This document shows, piece after piece, positions 12,901 through 22,934 of a DNA stretch of 64,000 nt (position 1 is its first letter; each line of letters opens with the position of its first letter). Both the position numbers and the translations under genes were made by a program. Source of the stretch: Candidatus Mycobacterium wuenschmannii (GTDB lineage Bacteria; Actinomycetota; Actinomycetes; Mycobacteriales; Mycobacteriaceae); contig NZ_CP126981.1 of NCBI RefSeq assembly GCF_030252325.1, positions 1,736,001-1,800,000 on the forward strand, read 5' to 3'. The notes beneath the pieces were generated by a model. It saw only the letters and a program-made list of their open reading frames with translations, had not been told where the DNA came from and searched no databases.

Positions 12901-15058
12901 TGTCCAAATCGCCTGCGGGTCCGGACAACACGGTGTTCGCGCCGTTGTAGGCGGCGACGGACAGGCTGGGGAACTGATCGGTCAGCGCCTCGACCTTCTC
13001 GGCCGCGGCGAACACCGCGACCATCCGCCCGCCGGTGGGCAGGCTGCCGAACAGCCGGCCGCGCTCGGCCATCAGCTTCGCGCCGTCCTCGAGGCTGAAC
13101 ACGCCGGCGACGCAGGCCGCCGAGTACTGCCCGACGCTGTGTCCCAGCACCACGGCGGGCTCGAAGCCCCAGGACTGCCACAGCCGGGCCAGGCCGAGTT
13201 CCACCGCGAACAGCGCCGGCTGGGCGTAGGTGGTCTGCTTCAGCGTCTCTTCGGCGTCCGGGCCGTCGACGTCGAAAATCACGTCCAGCAAGGGCTTTTC
13301 GAGCACATCGGCGACCGCCGCGGCGCAGCGATCCACCGTCTCGGCGAACACCGGCTCGGTGTCGTACAGCTCGCGGGCCATGCCGGGGTACTGGCTGCCC
13401 TGACCGGTGAACAGCCACGCCGTCTTCGGAGTCGCATCCGACACCCCGCGCACCAGGCCGGGCGCCGGGCGGTCGTCGGCGAGCGCGCCGAGCAGCTCGC
13501 TCGCGGATTCCTTGGAGTTCACCACCAACGCGGCGCGGTGCTCGAAGTGCGCACGTCCCACTCCGGTGGTCAGGCAGAAGTCGGCCAGCGTGGCGTCCGG
13601 GTTGGCGCTCAGCCAGCTGCGGTACTGCTCGGCGATCTGTACCAGCGCGTCGGGAGTGCGCGCCGAGACCGGCAGGATGCTGAAGCGCTGGTCGGCGGAC
13701 TTGTCGTCGGCCGGTGCGTCCACGACCTGGGCCGTGTGCGCGGGCGCCTCCTCGAGGATCACGTGGGCGTTGGTGCCGGCGAACCCGAACGAGCTGATGC
13801 CGGCGATGCGCGGCTTGCCGTTGCGCTCCCACGGGGTGGCCTCCTTGACCACTTCAAGCGCGAGCCGGTCCCACGGAATGTGGGGCGACGGGTTCTCGAA
13901 ATGCAGGTGTGCGGGCAGCAATTCGTTTTCCAGCGACAGGATGACCTTGATGACGCCCGCGATGCCGGCGGCGGCCTCGAGGTGACCGATGTTGGTCTTC
14001 GCCGAGCCGATCAGCAGCGGGTCGCCGTCCTCGCGCCCCGCGCCGAGCACCTCGCCGGCGGCCTGCGCCTCGATCGGGTCACCCAGCGAGGTTCCGGTGC
14101 CGTGCGCCTCGAGGTAGTCGACGTCGGCGGGGGTCAGACCCGAGCGCTTCAGCGCGTCGGCGATAACCCGTTGCTGTGCAACACCATTCGGCACGGTGAG
14201 GCCACCCGACGCACCGTCCTGGTTGATCGCGCTACCGCGGATGACGGCGCGGATGTGGTCGCCGTCGTTGATCGCATCCTCGAGCCGCTTGATCACGATG
14301 ACACCGCAGCCCTCACCGCGGACGTAGCCGTCGGCGGCCGCGTCGAAGGTCTTGCATCGACCGTCCGGCGACAGCATGTGCGCGCTGGAGAAGGTGATCA
14401 TGGTCGCGGGCGTCAACAGAACGTTCGCTCCACCGGCCAGCGCCAGGTCGCACTCCCCGAGTTGCAGCGCCTGGCACGCCTGGTGGATCGCGACCAGCGA
14501 CGAGCTGCACGCGGTGTCGACGGCGACGGCCGGGCCCTGCAGGCCCAACCGGAAGCTGATCCGGCCCGCGGCGGCGGCGTTCGACGTCCCGATCGCCATG
14601 TAGGCCTCGATCTCCGGGAACGTCAACTCACCGGAGGCCATGCCCAGGTAGTCGTGGGTGGCCAGACCCACGAACACACCGGTGTTCGTGTCGGCCAAAG
14701 ACGTTGGCGCAGTACCGGAATGCTCGACCGCGCGCCACGCCGTCTCGAGCAGCAGCCGGTGCTGCGGGTCCAGCATCCGAACCTCGCGGGTGGACATGCC
14801 GAAGAACGGGGCGTCGAACCCCGTGACGTCGTCGACGAAGCCCGCGCGACGGGTCGCGACCTTGCCCGGGGTGTCGGGGTCGGGGTCGAAGAACTCGTCG
14901 ACGTCCCACCGGTCGGCGGGTACTTCGGAGATCGCGTCCCGGCCTTCGCGCAACACATCCCAGAACTCGTTCGCGTCAGCGGCTCCGGGGAACCGCGCCG
15001 CGTATCCGACGATCGCGAAACGGGGTGTTGACTGCTGCTGACCATCGGCGGATGCCAT
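3965..15058 (-). CDS. pks: Bimodular type I polyketide synthase, trehalose-polyphleate type
   Basis: This 3697-residue cytoplasmic megasynthase starts at the ATG at 15058, behind GAGAGGA. Module 1 is KS (active-site Cys near 185, DTACSSS), AT (GHSVG Ser near 637; HAFH near 739), KR (GGLGSIG near 1189; Tyr near 1328), ACP (DLGMDSL near 1496). Module 2 is KS (Cys near 1727), AT (GHSVG near 2194; HAFH near 2295), DH ([10 protein letters not shown], His near 2494), ER ([10 protein letters not shown] near 3112), KR (GGLGAIG near 3302; Tyr near 3441), ACP (DLGTDSL near 3598). There is no thioesterase, and the C-terminus is an acidic, SSNG-repeated tail. Both ATs carry HAFH, the malonyl-CoA signature. 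Length, two-module layout and neighbours match, from memory, the Pks that makes phleic acids in M. smegmatis (MSMEG_0408). A DH is visible only in module 2. Confidence 0.95.
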   Translation of the reverse strand: MASADGQQQSTPRFAIVGYAARFPGAADANEFWDVLREGRDAISEVPADRWDVDEFFDPDPDTPGKVATRRAGFVDDVTGFDAPFFGMSTREVRMLDPQHRLLLETAWRAVEHSGTAPTSLADTNTGVFVGLATHDYLGMASGELTFPEIEAYMAIGTSNAAAAGRISFRLGLQGPAVAVDTACSSSLVAIHQACQALQLGECDLALAGGANVLLTPATMITFSSAHMLSPDGRCKTFDAAADGYVRGEGCGVIVIKRLEDAINDGDHIRAVIRGSAINQDGASGGLTVPNGVAQQRVIADALKRSGLTPADVDYLEAHGTGTSLGDPIEAQAAGEVLGAGREDGDPLLIGSAKTNIGHLEAAAGIAGVIKVILSLENELLPAHLHFENPSPHIPWDRLALEVVKEATPWERNGKPRIAGISSFGFAGTNAHVILEEAPAHTAQVVDAPADDKSADQRFSILPVSARTPDALVQIAEQYRSWLSANPDATLADFCLTTGVGRAHFEHRAALVVNSKESASELLGALADDRPAPGLVRGVSDATPKTAWLFTGQGSQYPGMARELYDTEPVFAETVDRCAAAVADVLEKPLLDVIFDVDGPDAEETLKQTTYAQPALFAVELGLARLWQSWGFEPAVVLGHSVGQYSAACVAGVFSLEDGAKLMAERGRLFGSLPTGGRMVAVFAAAEKVEALTDQFPSLSVAAYNGANTVLSGPAGDLDKAVSKLTADGVRCDWLETSHAFHSALLDPILDEFEKYADGFKYTSPQRILIDNRTGAVIGRSQKLDGNYWRRHARQPVEFAKSVQTLSELGCKVLLEIGPQPVLTASALRAWPDPATSPRAIASLRKNTADHRQITEALADAYALGALPNFAAVQHGSARKVDLPTYPFQHRQYWFRENRELPTQQSHVASTSETVRLLEDGKIEDLAKLLGGADDGQTLSVLTKLAAQHNAQRKTKSISDARYEFRWDKINAAAPADLGEPATWLLIGENGDAVAPLIEALGAAGQQHRILGLPASDADEQELTAALRAAADESPSLRIVNVAALEGDTVPSQRSLQRVQQQVLAGTRRLFRAAAAAELRAPIWVVTRGAQRITDTDTVSPEQTALWGFGRAASLELPQLWGGLADLSEGTADEWSRVINLVSDQTRREEQFAIREQSVYVPRLVRRPAATSATPLALRDDATYLVTGGLGSIGLEIAGFLAANGAKHLVLTSRRSPSDAAQQRINALGEQHGSDIRVVTADVADADDVSRLLAEIKADLPPLAGIAHAAGEISTTPLSDLEDAEVDRVFAGKVWGAWYLSEAATDLNLDFFITTSSIASVWGGYGQTAYGAANAFLDGLTWRLREQGIAGVSANFGPWSTGMADAESRAKLGKRGIKTLAPADALAGLADLIAISGTEGAASGVVARIDWAKFLPLYQGSGRRAFLAELEREVPSAVPATTVNGKTELVERLTNAPVQQRRKILSDFLRDAVADVTRVDPSEIREDAGFFDLGMDSLMAVELRRRLEQNVGKEIPATLAMDHPRLSDTVDYLLSDVLELTEKAGPALATAVARSDEPIAIIAVSCRFPSAPNPEAFWDLLSGGVNAIREVPEDRFDIDEFYDPDPDTAGKTYTRFGGFLDGIDGFDPEFFGISPREAVWIEPQQRLMLETVWEGLERAGYSPASLRGSRTGIFAGVAANEYAHLLSAESIDKIEPYFITGNALNAISGRVAFALGFEGPAVAVDTACSSSLVAVHQAVQALHSGDCDLAVAGGVNVLLSPVTVVAASRARMLSPVGQCKTFDASADGYVRSEGCGILVLKRLSDAERDGDRIAAVIPGSAVNQDGASSGLTVPNGGAQQRLIATALARAGLAGGDVDYLEAHGTGTPLGDPIEVQAAGAVYGASRDANRPLLMGSVKTNIGHTESASGAAGLIKVVLSLQNGVLPQSLHFDNPSPHIPWGSLPVKVVDKSTPWEANGRPRRAGVSSFGFTGTNAHVLIEEAPAPQPVIIDEQPTDDGAAQPESSGEGATVNVLPLSARSPEALVELAERYGAWLGNNPDVDIAQVALTAGVGRSHFEHRAALVVDSVQTATAGLADLAAGQLRPGVVRGECTDRPTTAWLFTGQGSQYPGMARELFASEPVFADTVKRCADAVSGLLPEPLLDVIFQTDRETGGKAGERLKHTSNAQPALFAVEMGLARLWQSWGIEPDVVLGHSVGQYAAACVAGVLSLEDGARLMAERGRLFGSLPAGGRMVAVFADPKQVEQVASEFPKLSVGAYNGPNTVLSGPGEDLEQVVAKFSDDGVRCTWLETSHAFHSELLEPVLGEFESFASQFEFATPTLPLVCNRTGSILTAETPLDAQYWRKHSRQPVQFSESVRTVAALGCAVLMEIGPQPVLTGAAVQVWPEHLSSPRAIVSLRKGVADRGQIADALANAYVSGHRPKFEALHQQHGRRLELPTYPFQRRRFWPKSSAITVDGPAMSGLLGSGKDLASGDSVYTSRLSVKSQPWLNDHVIYGTVVVPGATYAAMALAAVGTPAHVKEVFFYEPIILPEKASREVQLTLSPLEEGWKFQVHSRPFGVKDADWSLNADGTAIAGPGEQPEVTEPEEAIDAAIERMERMRPQELFETFDDMELHWGPNWSGSLKSLWLGDGEAIGDISVGEELTENLGTEPMHPVLMDLCTGVAFPAFPALRAAEQGVNGLFLPLRYEQVTLKDKMPRRFYCKAKWHTSELDSETQVFDLDYIDRDGKNLGGIRGFTVKRAPREALLRGLGGDATRLLYTLGWHEVPIAPKEEATSPSGTWLVAGFSELAAALPGCIPFDRTGDSELLGQVLAQAHEKGMPYAGIVWRSSGRKSEESTADATKRLEAEIENLLSAVHTAQADNSVKLPGGLWVVTERAVATESGEPVDAVQAALWGLGRTVLNEEPGLRSKLIDVDGSPEAVQLLAGLLAEPVDEPELAVRQGKALASRLLQWSRSGHLNVPRADDYALLPTERGAIDNLRLTEKEVEAPEPGYVQVRVEAAGLNFRDVLNVLGLYPGDPGPVGGDFAGTVTQLGEGVSHVEVGQRVYGSMQGAFASRFNVPAQFLAPIPDGVSAVEAATIPAAALTVRLSFDWSGLNPGDKVLIHAASGGVGLAAIQMAQQHGAEVYATASTFKRSTLRKLGVKHVYDSRTTDFADQILADTGGEGVDVVLNSLTSEGFIEATVRATAKNGRFAEIAKRDIWTAEQMAEARPDIAYEIVALDTVMFQEPDRIRDLLTEVSDGLAKGEWTPLPAEVYPLTEARTAFRRMQQARHIGKIVCQMPNPLAPRPDRTYLITGGLGAIGLATASYLAQLGAGEIVLTSRREPDAETQRKIDDITERYKTRVHTFSADVGEESDVEKLLERIRGELPPLAGVAHLAGVLDDALLNAQDLDRFRTTLAPKALGALHLDRLTRDDKLDFFIVSSSVSSLLGPPGQANYSTANALLDGLIADRKAHGLPATGINFGPWGGSGMASSEAASSNISAQGLLPLDASGALGALAEVVANGTGQATVLKANWARAAKVMGSSRPPILDLVLPSEMAEVVDSELLKQLQELPVSERATFITEFLQREVQGFLRLAQPPAATSRFLDLGTDSLMAVELRNRLHSQFGGKFTINATAVFDYPTIGGLGEYLAAQMPDAEEPGDAAPAAEAEAEAEEKPAEASSNGSSNGSSNGLESAAAESESEPAAEQS

Positions 15059-15396
15059 GGTTTTGTCCTCTCGACTTGGGGACTGTGAAAGATTCGGACG
15101 CCGCGTACGGCCCGGATGCGCAACAGAATTGCTGGCGCGCCCGAGGATTGCAAGTGTCGCTCCGGCGACAGTGCCGGACTTCGCGCACCGTACCGCAGGG
15201 TATGGCTAAGGTCACCCTCTGGCACGCCGAGTGGTTCCATGTCAATAGGCGTACTGCTTGACATTATTGACCCCGTCGTGGAACCCGTACAGGCCACTGT
15301 CGCTGGGAAGACACTGACAGCCGAGCGGGCTATCTTGGGTCACGCCGCGAGCACGAGCGGCACGGCCCGGAGCCGTTCAACTGAGGAGGAAGTTCT
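15059..15396. promoter_or_regulatory. Divergent pks / papA3 control region
   Basis: This 338-base gap holds the promoters for both arms of the glycolipid locus. I see a perfect inverted repeat TGTCGC-TCCG-GCGACA at 15155-15170, about 100 bases upstream of pks. A TTGACA hexamer lies at 15258-15263, but no convincing -10 stands at the right distance. A TATCTT, preceded by GGGC, at 15331-15336 is a plausible -10 for papA3 and would give a leader of about 55 bases. A strong GAGGAGGA lies just before the TTG start of papA3. No small ORF stands out. Confidence 0.45.
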
Positions 15397-16818
15397 TTGC
15401 GCATCGGGCAAATCACGGTCGGCTCGTTGACTGAATGGACGCTGACCCCGGGCACCGTCACCTCCTGGCACCCGACCGTCGCATCCGCGGACAAGGCTCG
15501 CCAGGCGCCGGTGAGTTCGGTGCCGGTCAGCTATATGCAAAGCCAGCACCTACGTAATTACTACGAGCGCACCGACGCGGGCCTCAACTTCTCCCGGCAG
15601 ATCATCGCGAGCTGCGATGCGAAGGGCGAGTGCGACATCGCGGCCATGAACATCGCCCTCAACGCCTACCTGCGCCGACACGACACTTTCCGCAGCTGGT
15701 TCGAGCGGACCGACGACGGCGAGTTCATCCGGCACACGATCACCGACCCGGATGACATCGAATTCGAGCCCGTCGACCAGGGCCACATGGACATCGACGC
15801 GATCTGCGAGCACACCACCGCGATTCCCAACCCGTTCGAGTGGGGCTGTTTCACCTTCGGGATCGTCCAGCGCGAGGGCCAGTTCACCTTCTTCGTCGCG
15901 ATGGACCACGTCCACGGTGACGCGACGCTGATCGGCACCACGATGATGGAAGCCAACGGCATGTACGCCGCACTGAGCAGCGGCGGAGACGCGCTGGAGC
16001 TTCCCGACGCCGGCAGTTTCGACGACTTCTGCGTGCGCGAGCGCGAATCCACCTCGCAGCTGACCCTGGAATCGCCGGGCGTGCAGTCCTGGATCGACTT
16101 TGCCGAGAACTGCAACGGCGGCTTCCCCGAGTTCCCGCTACCGCTGGGCGACCCGGAAAAGACGCTCACCAGCGAGATGTCGTCCGAGCTGCTGATGACC
16201 GATGCCCAGACGGAACGCTTCGAGGCGGCATGTCAGACGGCGGGCTCCCGCTTCGTCGGTGGGCTGTTCGCCTGCCTGGGCCTGGTAGAGCACGAATTCA
16301 CCGGCGCGCTCACCTATTACGGGCTCACGCCACGGGATTCCCGTACCGGCGCGGACAACTTCATGACGCAGGGCTGGTTCACCGGCCTGATCCCGATCAC
16401 CGTGCCGATCGCCGCGACGTCGTTCAACGAGGCGGCCTACGCCGCCCAGACCTCGTTCGACTCGGGCCTGGACATGGCGCGGGTGCCGTACTACCGCGTG
16501 CTGGAACTGGCGCCCTGGCTGAAGTGGCCGCAACCGAACTTCCCGGTGTCGAACTTTCTGCATGGCGGGGCCGCGCCGCTCAACGCTATTCTCGCGGCGG
16601 GCGACATGGGCTTGGCCGACAACATCGGGATCTACCCCGACGGACGATTCTCATATCAGCTCACTATCTACATCTTCCGCTACAAAGAGGGCACGGTGAT
16701 GGCGATCATGCATCCCGACAATCCCGTCGCCCTCAAGTCCGCTACCCGCTACATGGAGGCAATGAAGTCTGTGTGTGTGCGGGTCGCTGACAGCGGACAC
16801 TGGGGACGCGTCGCCTGA
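15397..16818 (+). CDS. papA3: Polyketide-associated acyltransferase PapA3-like
   Basis: The protein (473 aa) is a condensation-fold acyltransferase that would move an acyl chain from the PKS or acyl-CoA to trehalose. The catalytic HxxxD motif is H171-VHG-D175. The C-terminal half carries the PapA-typical NNIG-like segment as LADNIGIYPDG. The start is a TTG at 15397 with GAGGAGGA seven bases upstream; no ATG is better placed. Family and locus match PapA3, which in the trehalose polyphleate (TPP) pathway is known to make acyl-trehalose precursors. It is divergent from pks and is the first gene of a rightward operon with mmpL10, which begins 100 bases downstream. Confidence 0.92.
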   Translation: MRIGQITVGSLTEWTLTPGTVTSWHPTVASADKARQAPVSSVPVSYMQSQHLRNYYERTDAGLNFSRQIIASCDAKGECDIAAMNIALNAYLRRHDTFRSWFERTDDGEFIRHTITDPDDIEFEPVDQGHMDIDAICEHTTAIPNPFEWGCFTFGIVQREGQFTFFVAMDHVHGDATLIGTTMMEANGMYAALSSGGDALELPDAGSFDDFCVRERESTSQLTLESPGVQSWIDFAENCNGGFPEFPLPLGDPEKTLTSEMSSELLMTDAQTERFEAACQTAGSRFVGGLFACLGLVEHEFTGALTYYGLTPRDSRTGADNFMTQGWFTGLIPITVPIAATSFNEAAYAAQTSFDSGLDMARVPYYRVLELAPWLKWPQPNFPVSNFLHGGAAPLNAILAAGDMGLADNIGIYPDGRFSYQLTIYIFRYKEGTVMAIMHPDNPVALKSATRYMEAMKSVCVRVADSGHWGRVA

Positions 16819-16918
16819 CGTGGGCCTGTTCGATGGCTGAGGCCAACCTGAAGCGCGCAACTGCCGGTAGGCACGGCACCCGGTTGCGCGGTGTTACCAA
16901 GTTCCTGGGGGAACCAAC

Positions 16919-19918
16919 ATGCGTCGGCTAGCTGATTTCGTGGTGCGATGGCCCTGGGTGGTGATCGGCGTGTGGATCGCCGTCGCCGTCGCCCTGCCGC
17001 TGTCCTTCCCGTCGCTCAACGAGATGTCGGAGAAGCACCCGCTGGCGATCCTGCCCAGCGACGCCCCGTCCAACGTCACCGCCCGCAAGATGACCGAGGC
17101 GTTCCACGAAGCGGGCTCCGAAGATCTGCTGCTGGTCGTCCTGACCGACGACAAGGGCCTCAACCCGTCCGATGAGACGATCTACCGCAATCTCGCGGAG
17201 ACCCTGCGCAAAGACACCAAGAACGTCGTCATGCTGCAGGATTTCGTCAGCACCCCGCCGCTGAAGTCGATCGTCACCAGCAAGGACAACAAGGCCTGGG
17301 TGCTGCCGGTCGGCGTGGCCGGCGAACTGGGTACACCCCGGTCCTACGAGGCGTTCACGGCGATCACCAATACCGTCAACCACGCCGTCGCCGGGACCTC
17401 GCTGAAGGCCAACCTCACCGGACCCGCCGGCACGGTCGCCGACCTGACGGTCGCGGGCCAGCAGGACCGGATGCCGATCGAACTCGCCATCGGCGTGATG
17501 GTGCTGATCGTGCTGCTGATCGTCTATCGCAGTGCCATCACCATGTTGTTGCCGTTGATCACCATCGCGTTGTCGCTGGTGATCGCGCAGGCGGTGGTGG
17601 CTGCTTATTCATTCCTGACGGGTGCCGGCGTCTCGAACCAGTCGATCGTCTTTCTGAGCGCGATCATGGCCGGCGCCGGAACGGACTACGCCGTCTTCCT
17701 GATCAGCCGATACCACGACTATCTGCGGCTGGGCGAGGGTCACGAGCCGGCGCTGAAGAAGGCGCTGGTCTCGATCGGCAAGGTCATCACCGCGTCGGCC
17801 AGCACGGTCGGCATCACGTTCCTGGTGATCAGCTTCGCCCGGATGGGCGTCTTCCAGACGGTCGGTATCGCCTCGGCGATCGGTGTCGCCATCGCGTTCC
17901 TGGCCGCGGTGACACTGCTGCCGGCGATCCTGGCGCTGGCCGGCCCGCGCGGCTGGGTGAAGCCGCGTCGCGAACTGACCGCGAAGTTCTGGCGCCGGTC
18001 CGGCATTCGCATCGTGCGACGGCCGCGCACCCACCTGGTGGCCAGCCTGATCGTGCTGGGCCTGCTGGCGAGTTGCGCGGGCCTGGTCCACTACAACTAC
18101 GACGACCGCAAGGCGCTGGGTGCATCGGCCCCCAGCACCATCGGGTACGCGGCGCTGGATCGCCACTTCCCGGTGAACCAGTCGATTCCGGAGTACATCT
18201 TCATCCAGTCGCCGCGCGACCTGCGTAATCCGCAAGCGCTGGCCGACCTGGAGCAGATGGCCGACCGGATCAGCCAGCTGCCGAACGTCGCGGCGATCAG
18301 CGGTGTCACCCGGCCCACCGGAAACGTGCCGGAACAGTTCCGGGCCACGTATCAGGCGGGCGCCATCGGGTCATTCCTGCAGGGCGGTTCGACGCTGATC
18401 AACGACCACACCAACGACCTCAACCAGCTGTCGGAGGGATCGGTCTCGCTGGCCGACAAGCTCCAGGAGGTGCAGGGGCAGGTCGGCGAACTCGCGGCCA
18501 GCGTGCACGAGCTGCAGAGCACCTTCAGCTCGACGAAGGACCAGTACAGCGGCGACACGTTGGTCCACGAAGTCGACCTCGCGGCGCAGCTCATCGATCA
18601 CGTGAACGCGATCAGCAACAAGATGGGCTGGAACTACACCGGCGCCAAGAACCTGGTCGAGTGGGTCGGCCCGGTGCTGAATGCGTTGCGCGGCAACCCC
18701 GTCTGCGATCTCGACGAGTCCTGCACCAACACGCGCGGGGAGTTCGAGCAACTGCTCGGGCCGCAGAACCAGGACGATGTCGACGCGATCAACGACCTGG
18801 CCCGCCAGATGGGCGACTACCCGGACAAGAAGCAGCTCAAGGCCTCGACCGACAAGATGCGGGCCGCGATCTCGAAGCTGAGCGGCGTGCTGCAGTCGAT
18901 GGGCATGGATCAGCCCGGCGGCCTGCAGGCCAACCTGGATCAGCTGGAGGGCGGCGCAAACCAGTTCGCCGGCGGCAGCCGGCAGATCGCCGACGCGGTG
19001 AATCTGCTGGTCGACCAGGTCAAGCAGTTGGGCGCCGGCCTCAGCGAGTCGGCGACGTTCCTGCTGTCACTGAAGAAGGACGCGTCGCAGCCGTCGATGG
19101 GCGGGTTCAACATCCCGGCCCAGCTGCTGCGCCTGCCGGAATTCCAGGACGCCGCCAAGGTCTTCATCTCGGCGGACGGTCACTCGGTGCGCTACCTGGT
19201 GCAGACGAAGCTCAACCCGTTCAGCACCGAGGCGATGGATCAGGTCAACGCGATCCTGGCGACGGCCAAGGGCGCCCAGCCGAACACCGCGCTGTCGGAC
19301 GCCAAGATCTCCATGTCGGGCTACACCGTCGGCCTCAAGGACACCCGCGACTACTACCAGCACGACATCCGCTTCATCATCACGGTCACCCTGCTCGTGG
19401 TGCTGTTGACGCTGATCGTGCTGCTGCGGGCGATCGTCGCGCCGCTGTACCTGGTGGCCTCCGTCGTCGTCTCCTACCTGTCGGCGGTCGGCATCGGCGC
19501 GGTGGTGTTCCAGTTCCTGCTCGGCCAGCAATTGCATTGGAGCGTGCCGCCTTTGGCGTTCGTTGTGCTGGTCGCTGTGGGCGCCGACTACAACATGCTG
19601 TTGGTCTCCCGGATGCGTGACGAGTCGCCGCACAGCATGCGCTACGGCATCATCCGGACGCTGAGTTCGACCGGCGGCGTGATCACCGCGGCGGGGCTGA
19701 TCTTCGCCGCCTCGATGGCCGGCCTGCTGTTCTCCAGCATCGGCACGGTGGTGCAGGGCGGATTCGTCATCGGCATCGGCATTCTGCTGGACACATTCCT
19801 GGTCCGCACGATCACCGTCCCGGCCATCGCCGCGCTGATGGGACAGGCGAACTGGTGGCCTTCGAAGCTCGTCCCGCAGCGGCTGTCCGGCGTACGCGCG
19901 CAGCCCGAAGCGAGTTAG
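16919..19918 (+). CDS. mmpL10: MmpL lipid transporter, MmpL10-like
   Basis: A 999-residue RND-superfamily inner-membrane transporter. The first membrane helix is at residues 9-28, and a periplasmic loop extends to about residue 190. Five further helices carry the proton-relay pair GAGTDYAVF near 253. A second large loop (about 390-817) contains a coiled-coil-like stretch with SVSLADKLQEVQGQVGELAA. The last helices carry GADYNMLLVSR near 889. The ATG at 16919 follows GGGGGAA. No MmpS partner is present, as is usual for lipid-exporting MmpLs. By position, and by what is known of TPP and DAT/PAT loci, it would export the acyl-trehalose precursor to the periplasm. Confidence 0.93.
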   Translation: MRRLADFVVRWPWVVIGVWIAVAVALPLSFPSLNEMSEKHPLAILPSDAPSNVTARKMTEAFHEAGSEDLLLVVLTDDKGLNPSDETIYRNLAETLRKDTKNVVMLQDFVSTPPLKSIVTSKDNKAWVLPVGVAGELGTPRSYEAFTAITNTVNHAVAGTSLKANLTGPAGTVADLTVAGQQDRMPIELAIGVMVLIVLLIVYRSAITMLLPLITIALSLVIAQAVVAAYSFLTGAGVSNQSIVFLSAIMAGAGTDYAVFLISRYHDYLRLGEGHEPALKKALVSIGKVITASASTVGITFLVISFARMGVFQTVGIASAIGVAIAFLAAVTLLPAILALAGPRGWVKPRRELTAKFWRRSGIRIVRRPRTHLVASLIVLGLLASCAGLVHYNYDDRKALGASAPSTIGYAALDRHFPVNQSIPEYIFIQSPRDLRNPQALADLEQMADRISQLPNVAAISGVTRPTGNVPEQFRATYQAGAIGSFLQGGSTLINDHTNDLNQLSEGSVSLADKLQEVQGQVGELAASVHELQSTFSSTKDQYSGDTLVHEVDLAAQLIDHVNAISNKMGWNYTGAKNLVEWVGPVLNALRGNPVCDLDESCTNTRGEFEQLLGPQNQDDVDAINDLARQMGDYPDKKQLKASTDKMRAAISKLSGVLQSMGMDQPGGLQANLDQLEGGANQFAGGSRQIADAVNLLVDQVKQLGAGLSESATFLLSLKKDASQPSMGGFNIPAQLLRLPEFQDAAKVFISADGHSVRYLVQTKLNPFSTEAMDQVNAILATAKGAQPNTALSDAKISMSGYTVGLKDTRDYYQHDIRFIITVTLLVVLLTLIVLLRAIVAPLYLVASVVVSYLSAVGIGAVVFQFLLGQQLHWSVPPLAFVVLVAVGADYNMLLVSRMRDESPHSMRYGIIRTLSSTGGVITAAGLIFAASMAGLLFSSIGTVVQGGFVIGIGILLDTFLVRTITVPAIAALMGQANWWPSKLVPQRLSGVRAQPEAS

Positions 19919-19975
19919 CGCACACCCGTTATGTATGTGAAACTACGACACGAACCCAAGGGGTCAGGGGTAGGC

Positions 19976-21121
19976 ATGAAGAAACTACTCGCAGGAGTAT
20001 CAGCGCTGGTAACCGTCGGCGCCACAGGATGTTTCGGCGTCTGGACCGCTTCGGCCGACGGACCGGAGATCAGCGGCCCGCCCTCCCCCGGGGCGCCCGG
20101 CGACCAGACCGCGTACGCCCTCGGTGGCGCGCACGTGCTGGGTGTCCCGTACGACAACTACATCCGCATGGAAGGCGCGGAGTGGTTCCCGGGCCAGCAG
20201 CGGCAAATCGTCCGCTATCCGGCCGGCCAGGTGCAGGGCCACGTGCTGGCGCACCTCTTCCCCGGTCTGAAGCCGGACATCGACAAGGTCGACCAGCAGT
20301 TCCCGGGCATCGGACTCGACGGCCCCAGCGTCGGCCAATCGGTCGCGGAGGGCGTGGACAACCTCGACAACGCGATCCGCACCACTGGTCGACCCGGCAC
20401 GGCGATCGGCCTTTCCGAGGGTGGCTTCGTGGTCGACGGTGAGCAGCTGCGGCTGGCAAACCACCCGGAGACCGGTCCCCCGCCGAACGCGCTGAACTTC
20501 GCCACCTTCGGCGACCCGATCGGTCGGCACGCCTGGGGCCAGAGTTTCCTTCGCGCCACCTATCCGGTCGGCGCCAATGTGCCGGCGCTGGACTTTGTGA
20601 TGACGCCGGAATACGAGAGCCAGTACGACACCAACCGGTTCGTCGCCGCCTACGACTCGATCGCGGACTTCCCGGACCGCCCGGACAACATGTTCGCCTT
20701 CGCGAACACGCTGATGGGCTTGGCCACCGGCCACACCGCCGTGGCCTTCACCAACGCGAGCATGGTGCCGCCCGGCAACATCCGAACCACGATCAACTCG
20801 CGCGGGGCCAAAGACACCACGATCATGGTGCCCCAGCAACACCTTCCGCTGGTCATGCCATTGAAATACATCGGCATTCCGGAAGACACGCTGAACAAGC
20901 TCGACGCGATACTTATCCCGCGCGTAAATGCGGGTTACATTAGGAACGATGATCCGGCGACGGCGCCGGTTCAGGTGGACCCGGTGCACGGTTTCGACCC
21001 GGCAGTGGTCACCGCTCCGACGAACCAAGCCACCTTCGGCGGCGGTGCAGATCCGCTATCGCAGGCGCTCAGCGGTGCTTTGTCGGTGCTCTCCCACGGT
21101 GCAAGCCAATCGGCGAACTGA
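19976..21121 (+). CDS. Secreted PE-PPE-fold acyltransferase of the TPP locus
   Basis: This 381-residue protein begins with a signal peptide ([19 protein letters not shown]). I chose the ATG at 19976 because it follows AGGGG and opens directly on this signal. It is an alpha/beta serine hydrolase of the PE-PPE domain family, with nucleophile motif GLSEG (Ser147). Despite the family name there is no N-terminal PE or PPE domain. A Cys at the end of the signal resembles a lipobox, but its -3 residue is Ala, so lipidation is uncertain. Related proteins (Chp1/Chp2; the PE gene of the TPP locus) transfer acyl chains between acyl-trehaloses outside the membrane. I infer the same role here. The gene sits 57 bases after mmpL10. 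Confidence 0.88.
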   Translation: MKKLLAGVSALVTVGATGCFGVWTASADGPEISGPPSPGAPGDQTAYALGGAHVLGVPYDNYIRMEGAEWFPGQQRQIVRYPAGQVQGHVLAHLFPGLKPDIDKVDQQFPGIGLDGPSVGQSVAEGVDNLDNAIRTTGRPGTAIGLSEGGFVVDGEQLRLANHPETGPPPNALNFATFGDPIGRHAWGQSFLRATYPVGANVPALDFVMTPEYESQYDTNRFVAAYDSIADFPDRPDNMFAFANTLMGLATGHTAVAFTNASMVPPGNIRTTINSRGAKDTTIMVPQQHLPLVMPLKYIGIPEDTLNKLDAILIPRVNAGYIRNDDPATAPVQVDPVHGFDPAVVTAPTNQATFGGGADPLSQALSGALSVLSHGASQSAN

Positions 21122-21164
21122 CCAAGTGAATTTGCCCCATATCGACTGAAAGTACGGATGACAG

Positions 21165-22901
21165 ATGGCTCAATCGACGATTCTTTCGATGTTGCACGGT
21201 CGCGCCAGCATGCGGCCGAATGACCCCGCATTCACTTTCACCGACTACGAAAAGGACTACGCGGGCGTCCGCGAAACTCTGACGTGGTCGCAATTGTCGC
21301 GGCAGACCATGAATGTGGCCCGCGAAGTGCGCGCGCACGGAGCCACCGGAGACCGGGCCGTCATCCTGGCGCCGCAGGGCCTCGACTACATCCGGGCGTT
21401 CCTCGGAGCCATGCAGGCCGGGCTGATCGCCGTTCCACTGCCCCTGCCGCACCGCGGCTCGAGCTATGACCGGGTCGGCGCGGTATTCGCCGACACCGCA
21501 CCTTCGGTCGTCCTGACGACCTCCTCGGTGGCCGAGGAGGTGGGTGACTACATCGACCAGTCCCGCATGGACACCGCGCCGAAGATCGTGTCGATCGATG
21601 CGCTCAGCCTGGACGCCGAGGGCGGGCCCAGCCCGGCCACCGGCGAGGTGCCGAGCATTGCGTACCTGCAGTACAGCTCGGGTTCGACGCGCACGCCGAC
21701 CGGCGTGATGATGTCGCACCGCAACTTGACGGTGAACTTCGAGCAGCTGATGAGCAGCTTCTTCGCGGGCTCGAAAGTCCCGGCCGGCGCCGAGATCGTG
21801 TCCTGGCTGCCCTTCTATCACGACATGGGCTTGGTGCTGGGCGTCTGCGCGCCCATCCTGGGCGGCTACCACGCGGAGCTGTCGAGTCCGCTGGCCTTCC
21901 TCGAGCGGCCGGCCCGCTGGGTGCAGGCGATGGCAAAGAGCGAGGCCGCGTGGTCGTCGGCGCCCAACTTCGCCTTCGACCTGGCCGCTCGTAAGACCAC
22001 CGACGCCGACCTGGCCGGGATGGATCTGGGCGGCGTGCTTGGCATCATCAGCGGCGCCGAGCGTGTCGAGCCGGCCACCCTGCAGCGCTTCGTGGACCGG
22101 TTCTCGCACTTCAACTTCAAAGACACGATGATGCGTCCGTCCTACGGCCTGGCCGAGGCCACCGTGTTCGTGGCGACCGGCACCTGGCACGAGGACCAGC
22201 CGACCAAGACCTTCGGCGTCGGCGAGCTCGGCGTCGGCCAGGTTGAGCGCTGCGCGTCCGGCGAAGGCTCCGCGCTGGTCAGCTACCGGATTCCGCGATC
22301 GCCGCAGCTGCGCATCGTCGACAGCGAGACCTACCGCGAATGCCCGAAGGACGAGATCGGCGAGATCTGGGTGCACGGCGAGAACGTCGCCGAGGGCTAC
22401 TGGAACAAGCCGCCGGAGGAGCAGGCCTGCTTCGGCGCGACGCTGGTCGACCCGTCACCGGGCACCCCGGCCGGCCCCTGGCTGCGCACCGGCGACCTCG
22501 GATTCATCCACGAGGGTGAGGTCTTCATCGTCGGACGCATCAAGGACATGCTGATCATCCGCGGCCGCAACCACTACCCGGAGGACATCGAGGCGACGAT
22601 CCAGCAGATCGCCCACGGGCGGGTTGCGGCGATCTCGGTCCAGATGGACAGCACCGAGCAGCTGGTCACCGTCATCGAGGTGAAGAAGAAGCGCGGCGAG
22701 GCCAGCGACGAACTGGCGACCCGGCTCAGCGGCGTCCGCAACAACATCACCGCGGCGATCTCCAACGCGCACGGCCTCAGTGTCGGCGACGTGGTCCTGG
22801 TCCCGGCCGGCTCGATCCCGACCACTACGAGCGGCAAGATCCGCCGCCAGGCCTGCGTCGAGCTGTACCGCCAGAGCCAATTCGCGCGGGTGGACGCCTA
22901 G
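21165..22901 (+). CDS. fadD23: Long-chain fatty-acyl-AMP ligase FadD23-like
   Basis: A 578-residue adenylate-forming enzyme. The nucleotide P-loop YSSGSTRTPTGVMMSH is near residues 169-185, and the C-terminal hinge/lysine region (GRIKDMLIIRGRNHYPEDIE, then TTTSGKIRR) is intact. It has the length and sequence character of the mycobacterial FAAL group, which make acyl-AMP for direct loading of a PKS rather than acyl-CoA. In this locus it would supply the starter acyl chain to the KS/ACP of the bimodular PKS, which has no loading module of its own. The ATG at 21165 has only a weak ribosome binding site. It lies 43 bases after the PE-PPE gene. Confidence 0.93.
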   Translation: MAQSTILSMLHGRASMRPNDPAFTFTDYEKDYAGVRETLTWSQLSRQTMNVAREVRAHGATGDRAVILAPQGLDYIRAFLGAMQAGLIAVPLPLPHRGSSYDRVGAVFADTAPSVVLTTSSVAEEVGDYIDQSRMDTAPKIVSIDALSLDAEGGPSPATGEVPSIAYLQYSSGSTRTPTGVMMSHRNLTVNFEQLMSSFFAGSKVPAGAEIVSWLPFYHDMGLVLGVCAPILGGYHAELSSPLAFLERPARWVQAMAKSEAAWSSAPNFAFDLAARKTTDADLAGMDLGGVLGIISGAERVEPATLQRFVDRFSHFNFKDTMMRPSYGLAEATVFVATGTWHEDQPTKTFGVGELGVGQVERCASGEGSALVSYRIPRSPQLRIVDSETYRECPKDEIGEIWVHGENVAEGYWNKPPEEQACFGATLVDPSPGTPAGPWLRTGDLGFIHEGEVFIVGRIKDMLIIRGRNHYPEDIEATIQQIAHGRVAAISVQMDSTEQLVTVIEVKKKRGEASDELATRLSGVRNNITAAISNAHGLSVGDVVLVPAGSIPTTTSGKIRRQACVELYRQSQFARVDA

Positions 22902-22934
22902 CCCGACCGAGGGCCGAACCACCACACTTATCCC

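Noticed and set aside
10490..15031. A very long open frame (about 1500 codons) on the plus strand opposite the PKS
   Set aside because: It mirrors the codon structure of the highly GC-rich pks gene, gives an Arg/Gly/Gln-rich peptide without any domain, and the opposite strand encodes perfect KS/AT/KR/ACP motifs.
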